The notes beneath the pieces are model-generated. The model did not search any database, was not told the DNA's origin, and saw only the letters and a list, made by a program, of their open reading frames with translations. Of a stretch of 64,000 nt of DNA, positions 27,667 to 36,076 are shown in pieces. Made by a program: the position numbers and the translations under genes. Each line of letters opens with the position of its first letter. The first letter of the stretch is position 1. Location: assembly GCF_000447295.1 (NCBI RefSeq), contig NZ_KE650771.1, forward strand, positions 5,415,559-5,479,558. The letters are read 5' to 3'. This stretch comes from Fischerella sp. PCC 9431 (GTDB lineage Bacteria; Cyanobacteriota; Cyanobacteriia; Cyanobacteriales; Nostocaceae).

Positions 27667-28219
27667 ACTCGGCTAAAGCCGACTAGGAAAATACCAAACT
27701 TAGTTTAATGCTTGTGGCGATCGCGGGAATACTAAGTGCAGAACATATTAAATATAAAAAGCACTTTTATGCCTTTGTGGCGACTTTACTATCATCTTGT
27801 TTGGGCTACAAAAGAACGCCAGTCATTAATCACCACCGATATAGAAACCGAACTTTATAGTTACATTATTGGCAAAGCCGATCAATTAGGTAGCATCATC
27901 CATGCAATTGACGGCGTGGAAAACCACATTCATTTAGTAGCTTCTATTCCACCTGGAATTTCCATTTCTAATTTTGTCCAAAATATCAAAGGTAGCAGCG
28001 CTCATCATCTCAATCATCTATCCTCTTCCAAAAATGTGTTTGCTTGGCAACGTGGATATGGCGTTTTCTCACTAGGAGGAAAACAGCTTGAGCAAGCTGT
28101 TGCTTACGTGAAAAATCAGAAAGCTCATCACATGAACGGAACCACAATTTCATCTTTGGAAAATCATACTCATGAAGATGATAGTCCAAAGTTCAAAAAA
28201 TAGTTATTTTTAGCTGAGT
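27667..28219 (+). mobile_element. IS200-like element carrying a Y1 transposase
   Basis: About 553 bp. The left end ACTCGGCTAAAGCCGACT is identical to that of the 87-bp copies; the right end retains TAGCTGAGT and the same following context (ctattag plus a CAGAATTAATTCTG palindrome). It contains a single gene at 27769-28203. The right hairpin is partly lost (TTTTTAGCTGAGT instead of CAGCTTTAGCTGAGT), so this copy may no longer be excisable. Confidence 0.75.
27769..28203 (+). CDS. tnpA: Y1 HUH transposase (IS200 TnpA / RAYT family)
   Basis: From ATG 27769 (MPLWRLYYHLVWATKERQ) the protein has 144 residues, normal for IS200-type TnpA. The HUH motif is HIHLVASIP within NHIHLV, and the catalytic tyrosine lies in the helix EQAVAYVKNQKAHH. 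These single-strand transposases recognise hairpins at element ends; RAYT relatives act on REP palindromes. The gene is surrounded by about 25 REP-like palindromes and four 87-bp derivatives sharing its ends. A GTG at 27736 would add eleven residues of no family character. The reading frame is complete. Confidence 0.9.
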   Translation: MPLWRLYYHLVWATKERQSLITTDIETELYSYIIGKADQLGSIIHAIDGVENHIHLVASIPPGISISNFVQNIKGSSAHHLNHLSSSKNVFAWQRGYGVFSLGGKQLEQAVAYVKNQKAHHMNGTTISSLENHTHEDDSPKFKK

Positions 28220-28344
28220 TGAGCTATTAGCTTCAGAATTAATTCTGAGGCGGACTCGGTTAAAAGCGATATCCCGCCTGGAAATAAATTCTCAGGTTCA
28301 AACCAATATCCCGCCTGAGAATCAATTCTCAGGCTAACAGCGAA
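28220..28344. repeat. REP-like units right of the transposase (2 units)
   Basis: A CAGAATTAATTCTG palindrome, then two 36-37 bp units ending in CTCAGGCTAACAGCG, lead into the second 87-bp copy. Confidence 0.85.
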
Positions 28345-28431
28345 ACTCGGCTAAAGCCGACTAAGACGTTGTGATTAATTGTTATATTCTCTAATATTTG
28401 GAATTGAGAACATAGTCAGCTTTAGCTGAGT
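28345..28431. mobile_element. 87-bp gene-less derivative, copy 2
   Basis: It has the same ends and interior as the copy at 27307, with a few substitutions (for example GTTGTGATT and AATTGAG). Confidence 0.8.
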
Positions 28432-28593
28432 TAAGCTATTAGCCTCAGAATTAATTCTGAGGCGGACTCGGTTAAAGGCGATATCCCCCGTGGGAATAAA
28501 TCCCCAGGTTCAAACCAATATCCCGCCTGGAAATAAATTCTCAGGTTCAAACCAATATCCGGCCTGATAATAAATTCTCAGGCTAACAGCGAA
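28432..28593. repeat. REP-like units (3 units)
   Basis: The 22-bp palindrome is followed by three units, one with CCCCAGG in place of CTCAGG and one with CCGGCCTGATAAT. Confidence 0.85.
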
Positions 28594-28680
28594 ACTCGGC
28601 TAAAGCCGACTAAGACGTCTTGATTAATTGTTATATTCTCTAATATTTGGAACTTAGAACATAGTCAGCTTTAGCTGAGT
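28594..28680. mobile_element. 87-bp gene-less derivative, copy 3
   Basis: Same length and ends as the other copies; interior differs by a few bases (GACGTCTTG, GAACTTAG). Confidence 0.8.
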
Positions 28681-28953
28681 TAAGCTATTAGCCTCAGAAT
28701 TAATTCTGAGGCGGACTCGGTTAAAAGCGATATCCCGCCTGGGAATAAATTCTCAGGCTAAAAGCGATATCTCGCCTGGAAATAAATTCTCAGGTTCAAA
28801 CCAATATCCGGCCTGATAATAAATCCCCAGGCTCAAACCAATATCTCGCGTGGGAATAAATCCCCAGGCTCAAACCAATATCCCGCCTGATAATAAATTC
28901 TCAGGTTCAAACCAATATCCCGCCTGAGAATTTATTCTCAGGCTAACAGCGAA
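28681..28953. repeat. REP-like units (6 units)
   Basis: The 22-bp palindrome is followed by six tandem units with mixed left arms (CCTGG, CCTGATAAT, CGTGGG) and right arms CTCAGG or CCCCAGG. Confidence 0.85.
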
Positions 28954-29040
28954 AGTCGGCTAAAGCCGACTAAGACGTTTTGATTAATTGTTATATTCTC
29001 TAATATTTGGAATTGAGAACATAGTCAGCTTTAGCTGAGT
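28954..29040. mobile_element. 87-bp gene-less derivative, copy 4
   Basis: Its left end reads AGTCGGCTAAAGCCGACT, making this hairpin a perfect palindrome. The 22-bp GCCTCAGAATT palindrome follows and the array then changes abruptly to a different tandem repeat. Confidence 0.8.
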
Positions 29041-29075
29041 TAAGCTATTAGCCTCAGAATTAATTCTGAGGCGGA

Positions 29076-29397
29076 CTTTTGCAACTCGCAAACTAAACTT
29101 TTGCAACTCACAAACTAAACTTTTGCAACTCGCAAACTAACTATTGCAACTCGCAAACTAAACTTTTGCAAATCATAAACTAGCTTTTGCAAATCATAAA
29201 CTAGCTTTTGCAACTCACAAACTAAACTTTTGCAAATCATAAACTAGCTTTTGCAAATCATAAACTAGCTTTTGCAACTCGCAAACTAACTATTGCAACT
29301 CGCAAACTAAACTTTTGCAAATCATAAACTAACTTTTGCGACTCGCAAACTAACTATTGCAACTCATAAACTAGCTTTTGCAACTCGCAAACTAAAC
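29076..29397. repeat. Tandem array of fifteen 21-22 bp units
   Basis: Units follow CTTTTGCAACTCGCAAACTAAA with a second subtype CTTTTGCAAATCATAAACTAG. The first subtype contains the hairpin TTTGC-AACTC-GCAAA. The units abut directly, without spacers. It joins the palindrome array at a sharp boundary. Confidence 0.9.
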
Positions 29398-29615
29398 CTT
29401 TTTTGGTTACCTTCAGCAGAGAATTAATCTGAAACCCTCATTTTGACATTATTTTTCACCAAGAAGATTTACATACAATGCGGTTGAGTTGTTCTCAAAA
29501 TTCTGTAAGTTCACTCAGGCTACTATGTTTGCTGATTGCGTATCCTATTGGTATCAAAAAGACCTGGTATGCCTATTTATTAGGTTCTCTATATCAAATC
29601 CAAACAGGAAACTTT

Positions 29616-29981
29616 ATGGCGCAACGTAAACGCAACTCCATCGCACTCACTAAAGCTGAACGACGGATTGAAGGAATACAGATGATTAATTCTGAATTAG
29701 ACTTTGGTCATGGATTATCAATCGCTATGTACCAGACAAAAATTCTGGAGTTACGAGACAAGCTAGCCGCTTATAATCGAGCAAGGACGATGGTAGAAAG
29801 AACACAGAATGCATTAACGGAAGCAGAACGTGAATTAAATATGTATTCTGAGCAGATGCTGCTGAGTGTTGCATCTCGCTATGGAAAAAATAGTGATGAG
29901 TATGGGATGGCTGGTGGAACGCGCAGATCAGATCGAAAGAAACGCGCGGTAGCGGATCAAGAACCCATACCTGTTGAGTAA
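29616..29981 (+). CDS. Coiled-coil hypothetical protein conserved in cyanobacteria
   Basis: From ATG 29616 (MAQRKRNSIALTKAERRIEG) the protein has 121 residues, with AGGA seven bases upstream. The central part is helical (TKILELRDKLAAYNRARTMVERTQNALTEAE is heptad-like in pattern) and the tail is basic (GGTRRSDRKKRAV). I recall similar short coiled-coil proteins in Nostoc-type genomes but no function. An upstream in-frame ATG at 29478 would add 46 residues without a recognisable domain; the SD-preceded internal start is preferred. Confidence 0.6.
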   Translation: MAQRKRNSIALTKAERRIEGIQMINSELDFGHGLSIAMYQTKILELRDKLAAYNRARTMVERTQNALTEAERELNMYSEQMLLSVASRYGKNSDEYGMAGGTRRSDRKKRAVADQEPIPVE

Positions 29982-30001
29982 ATATCAGTTATCAGTTATC
30001 A

Positions 30002-30037
30002 GTGAATCCTCTCAATAAATTGAGGGGATTTGCTCAC
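30002..30037. terminator. Hairpin between convergent genes
   Basis: GTGA-ATCCTCTCAAT (from 30002) pairs with ATTGAGGGGAT...TCAC (to 30037). It lies between the convergent coiled-coil gene and the end of the chemosensory operon and may terminate either; there is no clear T-run. Confidence 0.45.
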
Positions 30038-30106
30038 GAAATTTCAAATTTACATTATGACTACGAAAATTTCACACAATCAAGGCGTTTTTTAGCATAT
30101 GATTAA

Positions 30107-31201
30107 TCAAACCGCCTCATCAACAATTAAGCCACCCTTGAGGAAAATTTTTGGTATATCCAGAATACCCATAATTTTTTCCTCATAGGGAGCAGCCCCT
30201 TGACAATATTGAGCATTAATTGAATTAAATGTAGTTGGTATTGCTGTTACTTTTTGTAAGTTGAGGGAAAACATGACATCGTAAATTTCTTCAACTATTA
30301 CACCAGCAACTAGACCCTCAACTTCGATTACCATTGCTTTAGAACCAACAACCACACCCTTTGGTTCTACATTTAATAGTAATCCACGCAGATCAATGAG
30401 AGTAAGTATCTCACCTCGCAGATTCATATTACCAACAATATGTGATGGACAACAAGGAATGGGAGTCACATGATAGATATCAGTAAACTCCCGCACCATT
30501 TCTAAATCAACACCAAAAAGATGGTCATTTAAAGCAATGACTGCTAAAGTTTTAAAGTTCTTAAAATCCTGAGTTTTGGTTGAAAGTCTGAGATTATCGG
30601 CTCTTTGTTTAAAAACTTTTCTTTCTTCTAAAGTTGCATTCGGGCAGAATGTAGACTTTTGTAGAAGTAAAAAATCAGGATTTTGGGTAGAAATTTCGTC
30701 TATGTTATAACTATCAAAAATATCCTGTTGCAAATAATTTTGCAAAGATATAATTTGTTGTATATCGACAGAATCTAACCAATTACTAGGATGATTTAAA
30801 ATTAAAATATCATCTGGAAAATGGGCAATACCATTAATAATATTTCTTTGTTCAACTACTAATAATTCTTGCTCGTCATTAAGTTCAGTAGCAATTTCGT
30901 CTGATGATATTTCTCTAATCTCATGAATTTGATTAACAAGGATTCCTAGTCGAAACTCTTCATAATTTAAAACTACTATACTATCTGTCAAGCGATATTC
31001 GGGTGACAAATAGCCCAATTTCAAATTTAAATCTATAACTGGCAAAATCTCTTCTCGAAGATTGAAGAAACCAATAATTCCATGAGGAAGTTCTGGAATT
31101 GTCGTCAGTTCTGGAAGATTGAAAATCTCTTCGACGTAAACCGTATCAATGCCGTAGAGATAGTTATTTAAGCTAAAAGTGAGATACAGATTTTTCTTCA
31201 T
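30107..31201 (-). CDS. cheW: CheW-like adaptor with two CheW domains
   Basis: This 364-residue protein starts at ATG 31201 and is last in the operon. Two CheW domains are visible: residues about 5-140 (YLTFSLNNYLYGIDTVYVEE, FFNLREEILPVIDLNLKLG) and about 215-360 (LAVIALNDHLFGVDLEMVRE, NMNLRGEILTLIDLRGLL). CheW domains bridge receptor tips and CheA. Two domains in one chain could cross-link receptor arrays or bind CheA and receptor at the same time. The gene lies 23 bp after cheR. Confidence 0.9.
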   Translation of the reverse strand: MKKNLYLTFSLNNYLYGIDTVYVEEIFNLPELTTIPELPHGIIGFFNLREEILPVIDLNLKLGYLSPEYRLTDSIVVLNYEEFRLGILVNQIHEIREISSDEIATELNDEQELLVVEQRNIINGIAHFPDDILILNHPSNWLDSVDIQQIISLQNYLQQDIFDSYNIDEISTQNPDFLLLQKSTFCPNATLEERKVFKQRADNLRLSTKTQDFKNFKTLAVIALNDHLFGVDLEMVREFTDIYHVTPIPCCPSHIVGNMNLRGEILTLIDLRGLLLNVEPKGVVVGSKAMVIEVEGLVAGVIVEEIYDVMFSLNLQKVTAIPTTFNSINAQYCQGAAPYEEKIMGILDIPKIFLKGGLIVDEAV

Positions 31202-31224
31202 TTTTTGATGACTTACTTTTTGAC

Positions 31225-32073
31225 TTACTTTTTAATATAAACAAGGGATTCTGGGAATACTTTTGTGTTAAAATCACTCATATTTTGATTACAAAGTTCT
31301 GTATGTCCTGTAATTAAATACCCTAGTGGTTGGAGAGTTTGATAAAATTTATCGATGATTTTGGCAATTACTGTGGGTTCAAAATAAATAAACACATTTC
31401 GACAAATAACTAAATCCATATCTCTAAAGTCAGAGTATGGATGAATAAACAAATCTTTGACCAAATTTGTGTATTGAAAATCGACCATATTTTTGATTTG
31501 TTCGTCTAGGTAGTAATTATTGTTAAAATTGATAAAATATTTTTGGATAATTTTTGCATCAACGCTTCTTAATGACCAAGCAGTATAAATTCCTTCCTTG
31601 GCTTTTTTTAATGCTTCTTTGTTGATATCTAAGCCCAAAATTGTGATATGCCATTCCTCTATATCAGGAATCAGTTCTTTTAAAAGAATAGCAATCGAAT
31701 AAGGCTCATCGCCTGTTGAACATCCTGCACTACAAATACGAATAGTTTTGTAAGTCTGTTTGCGTTTAATGATTTCGGGAAGAATCTTATTTTGTAATAA
31801 GTGAAATTGTCCTTTGTCTCTAAAAAAGTAACTTTCAGTGTTCGTCAAAATCGCAATAAATTTCTGCCATTCTATGTAGCTATATATAGTAGAAGATACT
31901 AAGATTTTATAGTATATTTCTGGGTACAATATTTTGAGAGCTTTCATACGCAAAAATATTTTTTGGACTAAATTTGCTTGATCACGCTCTCGAATTTTAA
32001 TTCCGGTATGCTTGGCAATTAATCGGATAAAAGCCTTTGTTAGTCCTACACTTAAAGTCTCTGCTTCTGACAC
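31225..32073 (-). CDS. cheR: Chemoreceptor methyltransferase CheR
   Basis: This 282-residue protein starts at ATG 32073. It has an N-terminal helical CheR domain (about 10-75) and a SAM-dependent methyltransferase domain with RICSAGCSTGDEPYSIAILL as the SAM-binding motif and DLVICRNVFIYF further on. CheR methylates glutamates of MCP receptors for adaptation. It lies 12 bp from cheB in the same operon and would act on the two MCPs encoded upstream. Confidence 0.95.
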   Translation of the reverse strand: MSEAETLSVGLTKAFIRLIAKHTGIKIRERDQANLVQKIFLRMKALKILYPEIYYKILVSSTIYSYIEWQKFIAILTNTESYFFRDKGQFHLLQNKILPEIIKRKQTYKTIRICSAGCSTGDEPYSIAILLKELIPDIEEWHITILGLDINKEALKKAKEGIYTAWSLRSVDAKIIQKYFINFNNNYYLDEQIKNMVDFQYTNLVKDLFIHPYSDFRDMDLVICRNVFIYFEPTVIAKIIDKFYQTLQPLGYLITGHTELCNQNMSDFNTKVFPESLVYIKK

Positions 32074-32085
32074 TTTGACTCCTAA

Positions 32086-33162
32086 TTATTCTTTTCGCAA
32101 TTCAAGAAAATTGTTTTGCAACAGAGCCAGCAACCTTGGCGCGATCGCCTGAATTGGTAAAACCTGTTGCGCGGCCCCTAACTCAACTGCTGCTTTTGGC
32201 ATTCCAAACACAACAGAAGAAGCTTCATCTTGAGCGATGGTAAAACCACCAGCTTGAGCGATCGCCTGCATTCCCTCTGCTCCATCCCTACCCATCCCAG
32301 TTAGCAAGATTCCTACACATGCTTGACCATAAAATTTGGCAACAGATGCAAATGTAACTGTCACCGAAGGGCGATGTCCTGCTACTGGTGGTGAGTCAGA
32401 GTAAATAAATCTCCCCCTTTGATCAAGTTCTAAATGCTGTTGTTCTGGTGGAAAATAAATTCTCCCTGGTTTTGGTACATCCCCTAGTTGAGCAATTTGA
32501 ATTGGTAATCGACAATCAACACCTAACCAATCAATTAATCCTTGCAAAAAACCAAGATAAATATGTTGTACACAAATCACTGGTAAGGGAAAATCGAACG
32601 GTAATTGAGTTAATATCTCTTTCAGAGCTTGGGGACCACCTGTAGATGCTCCAATCACTACTAGTTTTGGTTTAGAGAAGGATTTAGAAGACAAAGCAGC
32701 AAGTCTTGCTGCTTGAAAATTCTGTGTTTGTGTATCAAGTTTTCGCTTTTTCCGAAATACTTTGACTCCCGAAAGAATTTCTATTTTACTAATTAACTCC
32801 TGTTTAAATACCTCATCATCTTCTACCAATCCGATAGTTGGCTTCGGGAAAATATCTACAGCTCCTGCTTCTAAAAGCTGAAAAATATTTTTGGAATCAT
32901 CTGTTTGTACGGAAACACTAATTACTAAAATTGGTCGGGGATAGAGTGCCATAACTTCAGTTGTCAACTCTAAACCATTCATGTAAGGCATATGAAAATC
33001 TGTACAAATAACATCTGGTTCAACTTTAGGAATTAATTCTAAAGCTTCTAAACCAGTGCAGGCTTCTCCAACCACCTCAATTTGTGGTGATGAGGTCAAA
33101 ATTCTTTTTAAAAGTACCAGAGCAATTTGTGAATCTTCTACTAACAAAACTCGAATCGGCAT
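32086..33162 (-). CDS. cheB: Chemotaxis response regulator protein-glutamate methylesterase CheB
   Basis: This 358-residue protein starts at ATG 33162. The receiver domain (1-120) has the acidic pocket VEDSQ and the phospho-acceptor Asp55 in DVICTDFHMPYMNG. The esterase domain (about 165-350) shows the catalytic Ser in VVIGASTGGPQAL, the His in VQHI and the Asp in GMGRDGAEGM. Phosphorylation by CheA would activate demethylation or deamidation of the MCPs. No separate cheY is in the operon; CheA carries its own receiver domain. Confidence 0.95.
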   Translation of the reverse strand: MPIRVLLVEDSQIALVLLKRILTSSPQIEVVGEACTGLEALELIPKVEPDVICTDFHMPYMNGLELTTEVMALYPRPILVISVSVQTDDSKNIFQLLEAGAVDIFPKPTIGLVEDDEVFKQELISKIEILSGVKVFRKKRKLDTQTQNFQAARLAALSSKSFSKPKLVVIGASTGGPQALKEILTQLPFDFPLPVICVQHIYLGFLQGLIDWLGVDCRLPIQIAQLGDVPKPGRIYFPPEQQHLELDQRGRFIYSDSPPVAGHRPSVTVTFASVAKFYGQACVGILLTGMGRDGAEGMQAIAQAGGFTIAQDEASSVVFGMPKAAVELGAAQQVLPIQAIAPRLLALLQNNFLELRKE

Positions 33163-33236
33163 TGATTATTTATTGTTTGTGGTTGGTGATTATTGATTAG
33201 TAATTTTTCTCGGCATTTCACTCAACAAAAATATAT

Positions 33237-36011
33237 TTAAATTAATCTTCCTAATACTTCTAAAAGAACATCTTGATTAAAATTACTTTTAATAATATAG
33301 GCGTTAGCCCCGACATCAGCTCCTCTTGTCTTATCTGCTTCAGAAGCAAGTGTTGTCACTAAAATAATCGGCAATGTTTTATATTCTGAATGCTCACGTA
33401 TTTTAGCAGTGAGTGACAATCCATCCAGATTAGGCATTTCGACATCAGAAACGATCGCATCAAATTTACGAGTTTGGAGTTTATTATAGCCATCTAGTCC
33501 ATCTTCCGCGATTACCACTTCATATCCGGCCTTTTCTAAAAGTCGTTTTTCTTGGGTACGAACAGGGATGGAATCTTCTACTAAGAGAATCACTGGTTTC
33601 GTGTTTACTGTTTTGTTTTGTTTTGCAGCAACTAAAGATGTGGTTTGCTGGTGCAAAGATTTGAGTAAATCCGAAGGGTTCAGAATCATGCACACTTCTC
33701 CAGAACCGAGAACTGTCGCACCACTGACATTACGCACCCGTTTTAATAACTGAGTTTGAGGTTTAATTACCACTTCTTGAGTTTGCATCAGGCGATCGAC
33801 AAACAATCCAAATAATTCTTCTCCAACTTTGATTAAAATACAAGGTTGTTGAGTCTGGTTTGGTGGCTCAACTTTGGCAACTTGAGCATAAACAGGAGAG
33901 TTGGAAAGTTCCAGCAAATCAGCGAGATTAGCAACCAAAATACTTTGTTGATCCAAGTTAATAGTTGTACAATTTTCATTCGTTAAAATTTGTTTGGGAG
34001 AGATAAATAAAGTCCTCTGCACAAACTCAACTGGTAAAGCATGAATAATACCTTGAACTTCAAACAGCAGTACATTATTAATCGCCAAACTTGTATTTAA
34101 CTGAATACGAAAGGTACATCCTTGAGTGGGGATGGATTCGATCTCAATATTACCTTTGAGTCGTTCAATGCTTGTCCGTACGACATCTAAACCGATTCCT
34201 CTACCAGAAATTTCTGTGATAAAACTTTGGGTTGAAAAACCAGGAGCCAAGATCAAAGCATGAATTTGGCTAGTAGTCATGTTTTCGAGTTCTTTATAAC
34301 TGTACAATCCACGTTTAAAGGCGGTTTGTTTGATTTTTTCAGTGTTTAATCCTCGTCCATCATCTGCTACTTCGATGACAATTTTGTTAGCTGTTTGATA
34401 GCCTTTCAACCAAATAGTAGCGACGGGAGATTTGCCAAGTTTTTCTCGCTCACTGGGAGTCTCAATGCCATGATCTATAGCATTACGAATCATGTGCATC
34501 AGAGGATCTTTGATTTCCTCAAGAATACGTTTGTCTGTGGTGATTTCTCCACCAGAGATCATTAATTCCACTTGTTTGGATTGTTGTTTGGCTAACTCAC
34601 GAACGGTGCGATACAGCAAATCAAACACGGTGGATAAAGGTAGAAGCCGGAGGGTACGAATTTTTTCTCTTAATTCTCCAGTAACAATGTCTAATTTTGT
34701 ATTGTGTTCTTGAATTGTATTTCTTAAAGAATAGATAGTTTTTTCTAAGCGTTCTGTGTAGGAATCAATATTGATTGATGAAGATTCAGCTACTTTTGTT
34801 TGGTTATAAAAAGCTTTCCACTCTTCCCAGAGGTTGGTCATTTCCTCAATTGCAGTGGCGGTATGAGCGATCGCGTTTTTGGTGAGAGTTAGTTCCTCCG
34901 TGTGTGTAATTAAAGCATCTAAATGAAGAGTTTGCACCCGAATTGTATCGATGTGATAGGGTTGATTAGATCCGGGAAGAGGGGGTAAATCTTGAATTAC
35001 TGGCTTGACAGAAATTGGAGCGGGAAGTGGCGAGAGTTCAGGAAGAACTGGTAAAGATTCCGGTGTTGTCGCTGGAGTAACAACTCCCATTAAATTATCA
35101 AGTATTTCGGCTGTATTCACCCCCGTTGCTTCACCAGTCACCGCTTCGTATACCAACAAACCGATCGCATCCAATCCTTGATAAAGGCGATCGCTAACTT
35201 GTGGAGTTAAGCTCATTTCTTGGCGTTTGATTCCCAACAGAATTTCTTCAAGTTGATGGGTAAGGGTGACTACATTTTCTACCCCCAAACTGCGGGAATC
35301 TCCCTTTAAACTGTGAGCTTCTCGCAGCAACTGTTGTAAAGTGGCTTCATCTTGTGGCTGCTTTTGCAAGTGTAGTATACCTGCTGCCAGGGTCTGCAAA
35401 CGTTCTTCGCTAGTAGTTTGATAAATGTCTCGCAGTTCTTCGTCTTCTATCAAAGAAAACTTTGCTTGCAGACTATTACTGTTATTTGCTGTATCGACAG
35501 GTGATGGCGCGTCTTTTAACTTATTGGTGTTTGTTGTAGATTCATTCTCTTGTGCAACTAATTCTTGTGGGGTGAAGGCTAATTGTACTTGTTCTAGTTG
35601 TTCTGGCTGTGGCGGTTCTGACTCTGCAACAGCTACCATTAACTGCTCAAGTATATCAGCTGTATCTACCCCAGTTGCTTCACCAGTCACGGCTTCGTAT
35701 ACCAAAAAACCAATCGCATCTAATCCTAGATAAAGGCGATCGCTCACTTCTGGAGTTAAAATAATTTCTTGGCGTTTAAGACTCAAAAGAATCTTTTCCA
35801 CCTGATCGCTGAGAGTGACTACATCTTCTACACCAATAATTCTGGAGTCACCTTTGAGGCTATGGACTATTCTGGCTAATCTTTCTAAAGTAGCTTCAGC
35901 TTCATCCTTTGACTGCTGTTGTAGATGCAGTAAACCATCTGTCAGTTTCTGTAAATTTTCTTCACTGGAAATTTTATATAATTCCCGCAGTTCTTCATCT
36001 TCTATAAACAT
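33237..36011 (-). CDS. cheA: Hybrid chemotaxis histidine kinase CheA with two HPt domains and a C-terminal receiver
   Basis: This 924-residue protein starts at ATG 36011. Order of domains: HPt-1 (about 1-105, phospho-His in RIVHSLKGD), a linker, HPt-2 (about 190-300, AHSLKGDSRSLG), a linker, the dimerisation region, the HATPase domain (NAIDHGIETP N-box, DDGRGL G1, GRGIGLDVV G2), a CheW-like domain (about 640-780) and a REC domain (last 120 residues, VILLVEDSIPVR and Asp in AIVSDVEMPNLDG). The two HPt segments are similar at the DNA level as well, suggesting a recent internal duplication. Such PilL/CheA-type hybrids control type IV pilus motility or phototaxis in cyanobacteria; that role is inferred. 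Confidence 0.95.
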   Translation of the reverse strand: MFIEDEELRELYKISSEENLQKLTDGLLHLQQQSKDEAEATLERLARIVHSLKGDSRIIGVEDVVTLSDQVEKILLSLKRQEIILTPEVSDRLYLGLDAIGFLVYEAVTGEATGVDTADILEQLMVAVAESEPPQPEQLEQVQLAFTPQELVAQENESTTNTNKLKDAPSPVDTANNSNSLQAKFSLIEDEELRDIYQTTSEERLQTLAAGILHLQKQPQDEATLQQLLREAHSLKGDSRSLGVENVVTLTHQLEEILLGIKRQEMSLTPQVSDRLYQGLDAIGLLVYEAVTGEATGVNTAEILDNLMGVVTPATTPESLPVLPELSPLPAPISVKPVIQDLPPLPGSNQPYHIDTIRVQTLHLDALITHTEELTLTKNAIAHTATAIEEMTNLWEEWKAFYNQTKVAESSSINIDSYTERLEKTIYSLRNTIQEHNTKLDIVTGELREKIRTLRLLPLSTVFDLLYRTVRELAKQQSKQVELMISGGEITTDKRILEEIKDPLMHMIRNAIDHGIETPSEREKLGKSPVATIWLKGYQTANKIVIEVADDGRGLNTEKIKQTAFKRGLYSYKELENMTTSQIHALILAPGFSTQSFITEISGRGIGLDVVRTSIERLKGNIEIESIPTQGCTFRIQLNTSLAINNVLLFEVQGIIHALPVEFVQRTLFISPKQILTNENCTTINLDQQSILVANLADLLELSNSPVYAQVAKVEPPNQTQQPCILIKVGEELFGLFVDRLMQTQEVVIKPQTQLLKRVRNVSGATVLGSGEVCMILNPSDLLKSLHQQTTSLVAAKQNKTVNTKPVILLVEDSIPVRTQEKRLLEKAGYEVVIAEDGLDGYNKLQTRKFDAIVSDVEMPNLDGLSLTAKIREHSEYKTLPIILVTTLASEADKTRGADVGANAYIIKSNFNQDVLLEVLGRLI

Positions 36012-36076
36012 TATTCTTTCCTTTGTCCTCCTTGTCTTCCTTGTCTCCCATGTCCTCCGTGTCCCCCTTCCCTTAT

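Noticed and set aside
27000-29397. CRISPR array
   Set aside because: Repeats are palindromic or abutting and the connecting segments are only a few recurring types, not unique spacers; no cas genes are near.
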